Positions 44,819 to 53,639 of a DNA stretch of 64,000 bases are shown one piece after another. Both the position numbers and the translations under genes were made by a program. The notes under the pieces are model-generated. The model was not told the origin of the DNA and did not search any database. It saw nothing but the letters and a program-made list of their open reading frames with translations. The stretch spans positions 1-64,000 of the forward strand of contig NZ_DATGNU010000129.1 of assembly GCF_035306585.1 (NCBI RefSeq), in the 5' to 3' direction. Position 1 is the stretch's first letter, and each line of letters opens with the position of its first letter. The stretch comes from Galbibacter sp035306585. Its GTDB lineage: Bacteria; Bacteroidota; Bacteroidia; Flavobacteriales; Flavobacteriaceae.

Positions 44819-44830
44819 TGTATTTCATCG
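44819..44830 (+). repeat. Inverted fourth copy of the 12-bp motif
   Basis: TGTATTTCATCG differs in one base from the reverse complement of CGATGAAATGCA. It lies 63 bases from the third direct copy, close to the stop of the neighbouring nuclease-like gene. Confidence 0.45.
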
Positions 44831-44862
44831 ATGATTTTTACACTTAATGGATAAACTAACTT

Positions 44863-45846
44863 CTAAATCACTGTTTTTTTCCCAAATGTCTTACTGCGGG
44901 AATTTTTAAGCACAATATAAACTGGAAAATGGTCACTGTACCCTCCTATATATTTACGGCCAGCATAGGTTCGAAATGGAAATCCTTCGAAACGCTCATT
45001 CCAGTCTTCAAGGAAGCGTTCGCTGAGAATTTCAGCGCGGTCAAACTTCAAACCTTCTTCTTGGGTAGCAAAAAAGTTGGTAGAAATGATTATTTGATCA
45101 AATAGGTTCCAACGTCCTTTATAGGTAACACTACCTTGTTTGGTTGGTATTAACATTGGAGTCATCGGATTAAATAAACCATCAACAATCAAGTGGTCCT
45201 TTACACTCTCAGAATTTGGATTGTCGTTAAAGTCTCCCATTATGATAAACTTCCCTTGTGGATAGGCCTCTTTAACGCCTTTTAGGTGTTTAATAAGAGT
45301 CTTGGCCGCGGTGATGCGCTTATAATCGGTCTTTTGATCGCCATCCCTGCGAGAAGGCCAATGATTGACGTATATATGAACCATTTCTCCAAAGAGATTT
45401 CCTCGAACATAAAGAATGTCTCGTGTAAAATCACGTTCATCTTCTGGATTATAAACCATTACAGTAACCGTAGCCGATTCCAGAGGCTCAAAATCCTCCT
45501 TTCGATATAACAGTCCAGTATCTATGCCGCGTTCATCAGGAGAATTGTGATGAACAAAACTATAATTAAGTTCCTTTAATCCATTGTAACTTACAAGATC
45601 TGCCAACACCTTTTTATTCTCCACCTCTGCAACACCGACAATTGAAGGCGGACGGTCAATGGTCTCCATGCCAATCTGCGAAATGGCTCTGCTTAATTTA
45701 AACAGTTTATTCTCATAGCGTTCCTTGGTCCATTGTAAAGTTCCCTCTGCCGTAAAGTCATCATCTAGGATGTGTGGATCGTCTACGGTATCAAAAAGGT
45801 TCTCCAAATTGTAAAATGCTACAGAGATCATACTGCTGTCTGCCAT
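44863..45846 (-). CDS. Endonuclease/exonuclease/phosphatase family protein
   Basis: Metal-dependent phosphoesterase fold of 327 residues without a signal peptide. The catalytic set is visible: FYNLENLFD near residue 11-19, AEVENK near 53-58 with the metal glutamate, NHWPSRR, GDFNDNP near 195-201 and SDHFPV near the end. Members cleave DNA, RNA, phosphoinositides or sphingomyelin, so the substrate is open. Divergent from hflX with 51 bases between the starts. Confidence 0.85.
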   Translation of the reverse strand: MADSSMISVAFYNLENLFDTVDDPHILDDDFTAEGTLQWTKERYENKLFKLSRAISQIGMETIDRPPSIVGVAEVENKKVLADLVSYNGLKELNYSFVHHNSPDERGIDTGLLYRKEDFEPLESATVTVMVYNPEDERDFTRDILYVRGNLFGEMVHIYVNHWPSRRDGDQKTDYKRITAAKTLIKHLKGVKEAYPQGKFIIMGDFNDNPNSESVKDHLIVDGLFNPMTPMLIPTKQGSVTYKGRWNLFDQIIISTNFFATQEEGLKFDRAEILSERFLEDWNERFEGFPFRTYAGRKYIGGYSDHFPVYIVLKNSRSKTFGKKTVI

Positions 45847-45872
45847 ATTATTTATTTAAAAAATCATTTGTT

Positions 45873-45880
45873 TACCTTTG
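45873..45880 (+). promoter_or_regulatory. -7 element of hflX
   Basis: TACCTTTG is an exact TAnnTTTG, 17 bases before the ATG at 45898. Confidence 0.5.
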
Positions 45881-45897
45881 CAAAATACAAATAATAT

Positions 45898-47109
45898 ATG
45901 CTAGAGAGAAAACAAATAGATTATGAGAAGGTCGTGCTTGTAGGGATCATCACCAAAGAGCAGGATGAGGAGAAATCTCAAGAGTACCTGGATGAGTTAG
46001 AATTTTTAGCTTTTACCGCTGGTGGCAATGTGGAGGCTAGGTTCACGCAAAAAATTGATTTTCCCAATCCGAAAACTTTTATCGGAAGTGGTAAAATGGA
46101 TGAGATCTATACCTTCGTGGAAGAAAACGAAATCGGAACGGTTATATTTGATGATGAACTAACGCCAGCACAACAGAAAAATATTGAACGAATTTTGAAG
46201 GTAAAGGTCTTGGACCGTACCAGCCTAATTTTAGATATATTCGCGCAACGTGCACAAACAAGTTATGCCAGAACCCAAGTTGAATTGGCACAATACCAAT
46301 ATTTATTACCACGTCTGACAGGACTTTGGACGCACCTTGAACGCCAACGAGGTGGTATCGGTATGCGTGGTCCTGGGGAGACAGAAATTGAGACCGATAG
46401 ACGTATTGTAAGAGATCGGATTGCGTTACTTAAAAAGAAGCTCGCAAAAATTGACAAGCAAATGGAAACCCAAAGAGGTAACAGAGGGACCCTTGTCCGC
46501 GTGGCGTTAATTGGATATACCAATGTAGGGAAATCTACTTTAATGAACGTCATTAGTAAAAGTGAGGTGTTTGCAGAAAACAAATTATTCGCGACGCTAG
46601 ACACCACGGTTCGCAAAGTCGTGATTGGAAATTTGCCATTTCTACTCACTGACACGGTGGGATTCATTAGAAAACTACCAACGCAATTGGTAGAGTCGTT
46701 TAAAAGCACCTTGGATGAGGTGAGAGAAGCTGATTTGCTTTTACATGTGGTAGACATCGCTCATCCTAGCTTCGAGGACCACATCGATTCTGTGAACCAA
46801 ATTTTGGATGAAATCAAAAGTGCGGATAAGCCAACAGTTTTGGTATTTAACAAAATTGACAACTACAAGCATAAAACCATCGATGAAGATGATCTGGTTA
46901 CCGAGCGTACCACCAAGCACTTTACCCTAGAGGAATGGAAGAATACTTGGATGAACCGAATGGGTGACAATGTGTTATTTATTTCAGCTTTGGAGCGAGA
47001 GAATCTAGAGGAGTTTAGAAAGAAGGTTTATGAAGAAGTGCGGCGAATTCACGTCACACGCTTTCCATACAATAGCTTCTTATACCCAGAATACCATGAA
47101 GAAATTTAG
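45898..47109 (+). CDS. hflX: Ribosome-associated GTPase HflX
   Basis: GTPase that splits stalled or stressed ribosomes. N-terminal HflX domain (about 15-195) with the glycine-rich GGIGMRGPGETEIETDRR, then the G domain with G1 GYTNVGKST, G3 DTVGF and G4 NKID. The 403 residues match the family. Monocistronic between its own promoter and a terminator at 47136. Confidence 0.95.
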   Translation: MLERKQIDYEKVVLVGIITKEQDEEKSQEYLDELEFLAFTAGGNVEARFTQKIDFPNPKTFIGSGKMDEIYTFVEENEIGTVIFDDELTPAQQKNIERILKVKVLDRTSLILDIFAQRAQTSYARTQVELAQYQYLLPRLTGLWTHLERQRGGIGMRGPGETEIETDRRIVRDRIALLKKKLAKIDKQMETQRGNRGTLVRVALIGYTNVGKSTLMNVISKSEVFAENKLFATLDTTVRKVVIGNLPFLLTDTVGFIRKLPTQLVESFKSTLDEVREADLLLHVVDIAHPSFEDHIDSVNQILDEIKSADKPTVLVFNKIDNYKHKTIDEDDLVTERTTKHFTLEEWKNTWMNRMGDNVLFISALERENLEEFRKKVYEEVRRIHVTRFPYNSFLYPEYHEEI

Positions 47110-47135
47110 TCTAGTATCTCAACTAAAACATTATA

Positions 47136-47179
47136 TAAAGGCCTTTGAACTTGGAACAGATCAAAGGCTTTTATTTTTT
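47136..47179 (+). terminator. Terminator after hflX
   Basis: Stem GCCTTTGA (47141-47148) with TCAAAGGC (47161-47168), followed by TTTTATTTTTT. Confidence 0.85.
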
Positions 47180-47227
47180 AAGGACTAATTCTTATCCTAC
47201 TTTGTTACTTTTTATACGATAAATTTT

Positions 47228-48136
47228 TTAAAATCCAACGTTTACACCTAAACCAAATACCTCACGAAGCTGTAACGCGCTCACTGCATTATCATCATAT
47301 ACAGTTTGAACGGTAAAATTGGTAGAAAGGTATTCGTTGATTTTCATTACCACATTGAGCGTGTAATCCAAATCTACATTCTGAGGATCCTCCAAATAAT
47401 TTGAATACAGGTTTAAAATGTTCTCAACAGATACATTTTCCATCAAGTTAAATTTATAATACCCAGATGCGTAAAAACCGAGCTCATAACGAGATTGATC
47501 ACCTGGGTCAATGCCATAGGCACTAAGGTTGTTGATGTTATCGGTGCCTGAATGCTGAACAAAATCACCCAAGACACTATCATAGATCCACAGATCATCT
47601 GATATAAAGGTAAGTTTAGAAGTAGCAGGGGCTAAATTAAATTTCAAGTTTTCACTTTCTTTCCATTCTAAACCTGGACCAAAGGTTAAATATCCAGGGT
47701 TAAAAAATCCGGAGGTATGAAAATCAGTGTCCTCATCATGGCTATAGTCAAACCCCTTGGTCATTTGGGTTTTTAAATTCAAAAAGAATGAATAATTCCA
47801 GTTGCCAAAGGCCTTTTTACCCACAAGTGAATTAAATTCAAATCGGTCATCCGATTTACGTGTCCCTTGATCTTTGGTTTTGGTGAGCCCATAAGATATT
47901 AAAAGTTTGTTGTCCCAAGTCCAATCCCCTTTTAGATAGTTAAAATCGTAATTGATGTTTCCGGTACCAGATATATTGTTTTGACCTCCGGCTACCCAAT
48001 TGCTAAAAGCAGCTTGGTTTAACAAAAATGTAAAAGTACCACCTCTTGTCCAACCTTCTGTTGGTGCCTCTTCATCTTGAGCATAAGTAAATGAAATTCC
48101 GAATAAAAGTGCTCCAAGCACAAGTAATTTTCTCAT
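47228..48136 (-). CDS. DUF3078 outer-membrane protein (second copy)
   Basis: Exported beta-rich protein of 302 residues with a signal peptide (about 1-19, ending FTYAQ) and a C-terminal strand ending in phenylalanine. The signature NWVAGGQNNISG is near 46-57. Paralogue of the protein at 13521; this one lacks the N-terminal extension of about 30 residues. It follows DUF2480 after 93 bases on the same strand as the SUF genes. Function is unknown. Confidence 0.82.
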   Translation of the reverse strand: MRKLLVLGALLFGISFTYAQDEEAPTEGWTRGGTFTFLLNQAAFSNWVAGGQNNISGTGNINYDFNYLKGDWTWDNKLLISYGLTKTKDQGTRKSDDRFEFNSLVGKKAFGNWNYSFFLNLKTQMTKGFDYSHDEDTDFHTSGFFNPGYLTFGPGLEWKESENLKFNLAPATSKLTFISDDLWIYDSVLGDFVQHSGTDNINNLSAYGIDPGDQSRYELGFYASGYYKFNLMENVSVENILNLYSNYLEDPQNVDLDYTLNVVMKINEYLSTNFTVQTVYDDNAVSALQLREVFGLGVNVGF

Positions 48137-48229
48137 TTAGTTTAAATTTAAATTCACAAATTAAAAATAGTAATAATCATTTTCAATTGTAGATAGTTAG
48201 GGGAAGATTAAAATTCGATAATAAATATA

Positions 48230-48748
48230 TTATTTTCTTTTATACAGTGGAACGGAAGAACAAGCCTCTCCAAACATCACACTTTTAGCCACCTTTTGTA
48301 AGCGCCAAGTAATAAAAAGATAGGCATCCTCAGGAACCGGTTTTTTGGAACACCCTTTCACAATCACTGGTTTATCCTTAAACATAGAGAGATCTAGCTC
48401 TTGAATCACCTCACGATATACGACTGTTTCTAGGGTATCTAACGTTCCAAGAACTACTTTCTTACAATAGGGATTCAATTTTGTGGTAATAAGCATATAT
48501 GCCCAAGTGGGCACAATGGCATCAGTAGAACAGTACACGGCAATATACGCATCCTGATACTGCTCCCAATTATGGTTATTAGCCAAGGCTCTGAACTCCT
48601 TTTCTTTTAAAATAAAGCCCTGATCAAGCCAATCTTTTATATCGAAAAGAACACGCTTGCCTTCAGGATACACTTCTTCTAAGTTAAAGGTCTCCAGTTT
48701 GCTCTCGGCTACTCTGTTTCTAATTTCTTGTGGCATAGAATTCTCCAA
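48230..48748 (-). CDS. DUF2480 family protein
   Basis: Soluble protein of 172 residues typical of Bacteroidota. No catalytic motif is obvious; a conserved KGCSKKPVPEDAY segment near 128-140 contains one cysteine, with another (Cys64-type) in AVYCSTDAIVP. It lies 27 bases after the DUF59 gene, and I recall the same position after sufE-DUF59 in other flavobacteria, so a link to iron-sulfur assembly is suggested only by context. A second ATG at 48736 is equally possible. Confidence 0.75.
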   Translation of the reverse strand: MENSMPQEIRNRVAESKLETFNLEEVYPEGKRVLFDIKDWLDQGFILKEKEFRALANNHNWEQYQDAYIAVYCSTDAIVPTWAYMLITTKLNPYCKKVVLGTLDTLETVVYREVIQELDLSMFKDKPVIVKGCSKKPVPEDAYLFITWRLQKVAKSVMFGEACSSVPLYKRK

Positions 48749-48775
48749 TGCGGGGTTAAATATACCTAAATCTAC

Positions 48776-49099
48776 TTATAGCAATCCTAGTTCTAACTTC
48801 GCTTCCTCACTCATTAATTCCTGACTCCATGGTGGATCAAAGGTAATTTCTACTTCGGCATCCTTAACCTCTTCGATTGTTTTTACTTTCTCTTCCACTT
48901 CAACAGGGAGGGTTTCGGCAACAGGGCAGTTTGGTGTGGTAAGGGTCATTAGGATCTTAACCTCGTAATGGTCATTTACAAACACATCATATATTAAGCC
49001 CAACTCGTAGATATCTACTGGGATTTCTGGATCGTATACTGTTTTAAGAACTCTGACTATTTTTTCTCCAAGTTCAACGGTATTAATAGTTTCACTCAT
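48776..49099 (-). CDS. DUF59/MIP18-like iron-sulfur assembly factor (SufT-like)
   Basis: Protein of 107 residues with the DUF59 core: DPEIPVDIYELGLIYDV near 20-36 and the cysteine loop TLTTPNCPVAETLP near 52-65. Homologues act in maturation or transfer of iron-sulfur clusters together with the SUF system. It begins six bases after sufE, so they are one transcript. Confidence 0.88.
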   Translation of the reverse strand: MSETINTVELGEKIVRVLKTVYDPEIPVDIYELGLIYDVFVNDHYEVKILMTLTTPNCPVAETLPVEVEEKVKTIEEVKDAEVEITFDPPWSQELMSEEAKLELGLL

Positions 49100-49105
49100 A
49101 ACTTT

Positions 49106-49528
49106 TTAATTTAATTGGGTTTGATAAGCCACCGCATACAATTTCAATTGTTTAATCATACTGACTAGACCATTGGCACGTGTGGGCGACAAATGTTCTT
49201 TTAATCCGATTTCATCAATAAATTTTGTATCGGCATCAATAATTGCTTGGGGACGCTGATTTGAAAAAGCACGTACTAAAATAGCAATTATTCCCTTGGT
49301 GATAATGGCATCACTATCCGCCGTAAACACTAGTTTGTCATCTTTAAGTTCGGCATGTACCCATACTTGACTTTGACAACCTTTAATTATATTGGCTTGT
49401 GTTTTATATTGCTCTTCAATAAGCGGTAAGGACTTTCCAAGCTCTATCATATATTCATACCGCTGCATCCAGTCGTCAAACATAGAAAACTCATCAACGA
49501 TCTCGTTTTGGATTTCTTGTATTGTCAT
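49106..49528 (-). CDS. sufE: SufE-like sulfur acceptor
   Basis: Accepts persulfide sulfur from SufS and stimulates it. The acceptor cysteine is Cys51 in IIKGCQSQVWV; 140 residues is the standard length. It has its own good promoter in the 84-base gap after sufS, so it can be expressed apart from sufS. DUF59 and DUF2480 follow. Confidence 0.93.
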   Translation of the reverse strand: MTIQEIQNEIVDEFSMFDDWMQRYEYMIELGKSLPLIEEQYKTQANIIKGCQSQVWVHAELKDDKLVFTADSDAIITKGIIAILVRAFSNQRPQAIIDADTKFIDEIGLKEHLSPTRANGLVSMIKQLKLYAVAYQTQLN

Positions 49529-49546
49529 TGTTTATAATTTATTAAG

Positions 49547-49577
49547 CAAAAGTACAACAACTATATTGCCTATTCAA
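49547..49577 (-). promoter_or_regulatory. sufE promoter
   Basis: On the minus strand TTG at 49575-49577 is followed after 20 bases by TACTTTTG at 49547-49554, an exact -7 element. Transcription would start about 15 bases before the sufE ATG at 49528. It separates sufE-DUF59-DUF2480 from sufS. Confidence 0.65.
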
Positions 49578-49612
49578 CTGTTTTTCACTCTGTTTTAAAA
49601 ACCACAGTACCA

Positions 49613-50827
49613 TCAAGACAACATTTTCTGCGCTAGTTTAACAGCAGATACCAAGGTATCTATTTCTTGTTTTGTGTTATAAAAAGCAAAGCTTGCTCGC
49701 ACCGTTCCCGGGATTTTAAAATAATCCATTATCGGTTGCGCACAATGGTGTCCTGTTCTCACGGCAACTCCTAATTTATCCACTATAGACCCTACATCGT
49801 ATGGGTGTATCCCCTGAAGGTTAAATGAAATTACAGCCGCTTTATGAGCTGTTTCCCCATAAATTTTTAATCCAGGAATCTTTTTAAGCTCAGCGGTTCC
49901 ATAGTCTAAAAGCTCCTTTTCATAGTCGTGAATTTGATCAAAACCTATCTCATTCAAATAATCGATGGCAGCTCCAAAGGCAATACCTCCACAAATATTC
50001 GGAGTTCCTGCTTCAAATTTATGCGGTAAATCTGCATAGGTGGTTTTTTCAAAAGTCACCTCAGCAATCATTTCTCCCCCACCTTGGTAGGGTGGAAGTT
50101 TGGATAGCCATTGTTCTTTACCGTATAACATACCCACCCCTGTAGGTCCACACATTTTATGTGCGGAGGCGACATAAAAATCAACATCCAATTCTTGAAC
50201 GTCGAGCTTGATGTGTGGCGTAGCCTGCGCTCCATCAATTAGAACAGCTGCGCCCGCTTTATGTGCTTTTTCAATGATTTCTTTAATAGGGTTGATAATC
50301 CCTAATGCGTTGGAAACGTGATTACAGAACACAAGCTTGGTGCGCTCTGAAAGCAACTCATTATATGCCTCCATCTCTAATATCCCCTGGTCATTGATAG
50401 GAATCACCTTTAGGGTTGCTCCTGTAGCTTCACATAACATCTGCCAAGGCACAATGTTGGAATGGTGTTCTAAGGCTGAAACAATTAATTCATCACCTTT
50501 TTTTAGAAAACTAGAGAATCCGTGAGCCACAAGATTAATACCATCTGTCGTACCTGAGGTAAATATAATTTCGCGGGTGAATTTAGCATTAAAATGTGCT
50601 CTTATTTTCTCTCGTGCCTGCTCGTATTTATCAGTTGCTTCTTGGGATAAGCTATGTACTCCTCTGTGGATATTGGCATTGTAATTTGAATAATAATCAA
50701 CAATACAATCGATGACCACTTGAGGTGTTTGAGAGGTCGCTGCATTGTCAAAATACACCAAAGGGTGATCATTAACCTTCCGATTTAAAATAGGAAAGTC
50801 TGAACGTATTTTTTGTATATCCATCAT
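49613..50827 (-). CDS. sufS: Cysteine desulfurase SufS
   Basis: Pyridoxal-phosphate enzyme that removes sulfur from cysteine for cluster assembly. The PLP lysine is Lys224 in SAHKMCGPTG and the active-site cysteine is Cys362 in RTGHHCAQP, the group II (SufS) form. Length 404. A TATTTTTG -7 element is at 50843-50850. The scaffold genes sufB, sufC and sufD are not beside it, unlike the usual flavobacterial arrangement as I know it. A start at the second Met (50824) is equally likely. Confidence 0.95.
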   Translation of the reverse strand: MMDIQKIRSDFPILNRKVNDHPLVYFDNAATSQTPQVVIDCIVDYYSNYNANIHRGVHSLSQEATDKYEQAREKIRAHFNAKFTREIIFTSGTTDGINLVAHGFSSFLKKGDELIVSALEHHSNIVPWQMLCEATGATLKVIPINDQGILEMEAYNELLSERTKLVFCNHVSNALGIINPIKEIIEKAHKAGAAVLIDGAQATPHIKLDVQELDVDFYVASAHKMCGPTGVGMLYGKEQWLSKLPPYQGGGEMIAEVTFEKTTYADLPHKFEAGTPNICGGIAFGAAIDYLNEIGFDQIHDYEKELLDYGTAELKKIPGLKIYGETAHKAAVISFNLQGIHPYDVGSIVDKLGVAVRTGHHCAQPIMDYFKIPGTVRASFAFYNTKQEIDTLVSAVKLAQKMLS

Positions 50828-50842
50828 AACAATTCTTTACTA

Positions 50843-50850
50843 CAAAAATA
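50843..50850 (-). promoter_or_regulatory. -7 element of sufS
   Basis: TATTTTTG on the minus strand, an exact TAnnTTTG, 15 bases before the ATG at 50827. No -33 TTG at the standard distance. Confidence 0.45.
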
Positions 50851-50880
50851 CGCAACTCCTCTCTAAGATTAAAGGCTAAT

Positions 50881-50922
50881 AGGCTTAATTTAAATATCTT
50901 TTACCTTTGCTTCATTAAGCCT
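50881..50922. promoter_or_regulatory. Inverted repeat enclosing a -7 element upstream of the serine hydrolase
   Basis: AGGCTTAAT (50881-50889) and ATTAAGCCT (50914-50922) form a perfect 9-bp inverted repeat. The 24-base spacer contains TACCTTTG at 50902-50909, an exact -7 element directed at the serine hydrolase gene. No T-run follows, so it is more like an operator than a terminator. Confidence 0.4.
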
Positions 50923-51018
50923 CTGTTATGGATCGCTTTTATAGTACACTACTTAAAACAAATATTTGGTAGCATTAAAATCATTAAATTAGTCTCTAAA
51001 CTAAAACTTAAAAATACT

Positions 51019-52374
51019 GTGAAGAACCTTAAACGCATCCTCCTGCCCGTCCTATTAATTTGCCTTCTAATTTTCGGCTATCTATTCTACAACTTTTATC
51101 CAAGACTCGAACTCATCAGTGGATTTGCTGCTAAGAACATTTGTTCTTGTATGTTTTTGGATGGTCGAGGCCAAGAGTTCACACAAAACCACGATAATAA
51201 TTTCACTCCTATAAATAGCGCGCGAAGCAGTATTGATACCACGTTAAAAACCGCCACTGCAACGGTCTATGGGTTAAAAACTCGAACCGCGGTCTATAGA
51301 GAAGGTCTGGGATGTGTACTGATTCCACCTCACATGTCCATTGATGATTTTCTTGAAGTAGAAAAACCCCTGCGTACACCTGCATCAAAGACACTAACAT
51401 ACCCTTATGGTAATGCTCCTCAAAAAGATACCGTTTTCGCCACGGTAGATTACCAGCAATTAAACCAGGTAGTGGAGCGTGCTTTTAAAAATAATAGTGT
51501 TCAAAAAACCAGATCAGTCCTGGTAATTTATAAAGATCAAATCATTGCGGAACGCTATAGTGATTCTCTAGATCACAACAGTAGACTTCTAGGTTGGTCT
51601 ATGACTAAAACAGTGCTAGCTACGCTCTATGGAATTTTATCATACGAACGTGGATTTGACATCTATCAACCCGTTAAAATAGACACTTGGAATAAGGATG
51701 AGCGTGCGAAGATCACTTACGCAGACTTACTTCACATGGGTAGTGGATTAGAATGGGACGAAAATTATGAACAAATATCAGATGTGACTAAAATGCTCTT
51801 CCAAGCAGATGACATGACTAAACCTATCATTGAAAAGCAGCCCGAATATCCTCCAAACACCCATTTTAACTATTCCTCTGGAACCACTAATTTACTTTCA
51901 GGCTTACTACTTAAAGAAGTAGGCTCCTATACTGAATATTTGAATTTCCCATATCAAAAACTAATTGATCGTATTGGCATGGAAAGTATGATAATAGAGA
52001 CCGATGCGTCAGGGAACTTTATAGGTTCTTCTTACGGATGGGCTACCACTAGAGATTGGGGGAAATTTGGCTTGTTGTATTTGCATGAAGGAAACTGGAA
52101 TGGCGACCAACTTTTCGATAAGAAATGGGTGGATTTTGTCACCAGACCTGCTCCTGGATCAGATAGTGCATACGGAGGTCACTTATGGCTAAATACACCC
52201 ACCAAACTACCAGACGCCCCTCAAGACACTTATTACGCAGATGGTTTCCAAGGGCAACGGGTATATATTGTACCTTCCAAAGACTTAGTCGTGGTTCGTC
52301 TTGGTCTAGCCTCCACAGAGGCTTTTGATTTTAATGCCTTTTTAAGTGGTATTACCCAGGCCATTGACAACTAA
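51019..52374 (+). CDS. Serine hydrolase of the beta-lactamase class C type
   Basis: Protein of 451 residues anchored or exported by an N-terminal hydrophobic segment (8-25). Residues 30-130 form an extra region with a CSC pair. The hydrolase domain carries the SxxK nucleophile in GWSMTKT near 193-199, a YSSG motif near 289-292 and a final GFQGQ in place of KTG. It resembles esterases or penicillin-binding-like enzymes more than true resistance enzymes. Start is a GTG at 51019. Its stop shares bases with that of bioA. Confidence 0.8.
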   Translation: MKNLKRILLPVLLICLLIFGYLFYNFYPRLELISGFAAKNICSCMFLDGRGQEFTQNHDNNFTPINSARSSIDTTLKTATATVYGLKTRTAVYREGLGCVLIPPHMSIDDFLEVEKPLRTPASKTLTYPYGNAPQKDTVFATVDYQQLNQVVERAFKNNSVQKTRSVLVIYKDQIIAERYSDSLDHNSRLLGWSMTKTVLATLYGILSYERGFDIYQPVKIDTWNKDERAKITYADLLHMGSGLEWDENYEQISDVTKMLFQADDMTKPIIEKQPEYPPNTHFNYSSGTTNLLSGLLLKEVGSYTEYLNFPYQKLIDRIGMESMIIETDASGNFIGSSYGWATTRDWGKFGLLYLHEGNWNGDQLFDKKWVDFVTRPAPGSDSAYGGHLWLNTPTKLPDAPQDTYYADGFQGQRVYIVPSKDLVVVRLGLASTEAFDFNAFLSGITQAIDN

Positions 52375-53639
52375 ACGACCGTGTCTAATAGATTCTCAAT
52401 GCCTTGGTAAATACACTCAAGCTGCTGATTAGTAATCACATAGGAGGATGCGATATAAACTGTATTGCCCAAGGGACGCATAAAAAGGAAATTGGCTAAA
52501 AAATAATCAAGCATTTTCTTTCGTAAATCTCCATAACGCTCCATATTTACCGCTAAATCGATCGCATAAATGGTTCCGCACTGCCGAGTGCTGGCCACCT
52601 TTGGGTGATGCTTGATTCTCTGATCAAATGCTTTATGAGATCTTATGACCCTTTGAATGTTTTGTTGCATCTCCTGACTCTGTAGTAAATCGATCCCAGC
52701 GATTGCTGCAGCACACGCTATGGGGTTTGCACTATAGGTATGCCCATGAAACAATCCCTTGCTCATATCATCACTATAAAAGGCGTTGTACACCTCCAAG
52801 GTACAACTGGTTATAGCCATGGGTACCATTCCACCGGTTAGCGCTTTACTCAGGCAGATAATATCAGGCTGATTCTCTAAATGCAGTGAAGCAAAGTTTT
52901 TCCCTGTTTTTCCAAAACCAGTCATAACCTCATCAGCTATGGTCAATACGCCTTGTTTATGACACTCACCTATCAGTGCATCAAGACCGTGAGCATCATG
53001 CATTTTCATAGCCGCAGCTCCCTGTACTAATGGTTCATATATAAAGGCTGCCACAGCATATTGCTCTAAAATGGTTTTTAACTGATCTAAAACCGCTTGT
53101 TTATTTTCACTTGTAGGTACAGGAATTCTTTTGACATCTAAAAAGAAATCTTCGAATGGCCCGTTGTAAACAGACAATCCAGAGACGGACATCGCACCGA
53201 AAGTGTCTCCGTGAAAACCCTCTTCTAGTGCAATCAACACTTGCCTCTTCTCTCCTTGGTTAAAATAATACTGTAAGGACATTTTTATAGCCACATCAAC
53301 TGCTGTTGATCCGTTGTCTGAGAAGAACAATTTTTGCTGTTTACTAGGTAGAATAGCGACCAGTTTTTCTGAAAGTTCAACCGCAGGCTCATGAGTAAGA
53401 CCAGCAAACACCACTTGATCTAGTGTTTCTACCTGTTTTTTAACCTTCTCGACAATCACTGGATGACAATGACCGTAGGCCGAGGTATACCAAGAGGCGA
53501 TCCCGTCGATGTATTCTTGACCCTGATCATCGTATAATAAAGCGCCTTTTGCCCGCGTAATAGCAAGACTATCAGGACTAGTTTTATGCTGGGTTAAGGG
53601 GTGCCAAAGATATTTTTTATCGCGTTGAGAAAGTGTCAT
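52371..53639 (-). CDS. bioA: Adenosylmethionine-8-amino-7-oxononanoate aminotransferase
   Basis: Transfers an amino group from S-adenosylmethionine to KAPA, giving DAPA in biotin synthesis. Class III aminotransferase of 422 residues: EGFHGDTFGAMSVSG near 143-157, DEVMTGFGKTG near 236-246 and the PLP lysine in SKALTGG near 265. The WHPLTQH start is characteristic of BioA. It is the last gene of bioF-bioD-bioA, 112 bases after bioD. Confidence 0.93.
   Translation of the reverse strand: MTLSQRDKKYLWHPLTQHKTSPDSLAITRAKGALLYDDQGQEYIDGIASWYTSAYGHCHPVIVEKVKKQVETLDQVVFAGLTHEPAVELSEKLVAILPSKQQKLFFSDNGSTAVDVAIKMSLQYYFNQGEKRQVLIALEEGFHGDTFGAMSVSGLSVYNGPFEDFFLDVKRIPVPTSENKQAVLDQLKTILEQYAVAAFIYEPLVQGAAAMKMHDAHGLDALIGECHKQGVLTIADEVMTGFGKTGKNFASLHLENQPDIICLSKALTGGMVPMAITSCTLEVYNAFYSDDMSKGLFHGHTYSANPIACAAAIAGIDLLQSQEMQQNIQRVIRSHKAFDQRIKHHPKVASTRQCGTIYAIDLAVNMERYGDLRKKMLDYFLANFLFMRPLGNTVYIASSYVITNQQLECIYQGIENLLDTVV

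Noticed and set aside
50881..50922. Treating the 9-bp inverted repeat as a terminator
   Set aside because: No T-run follows in either direction and the 24-base loop contains a promoter element.
51019..52374. Reading the serine hydrolase as an antibiotic-resistance beta-lactamase
   Set aside because: SxxK is present but the KTG motif is replaced, an extra N-terminal region exists, and the gene has a core-genome context.
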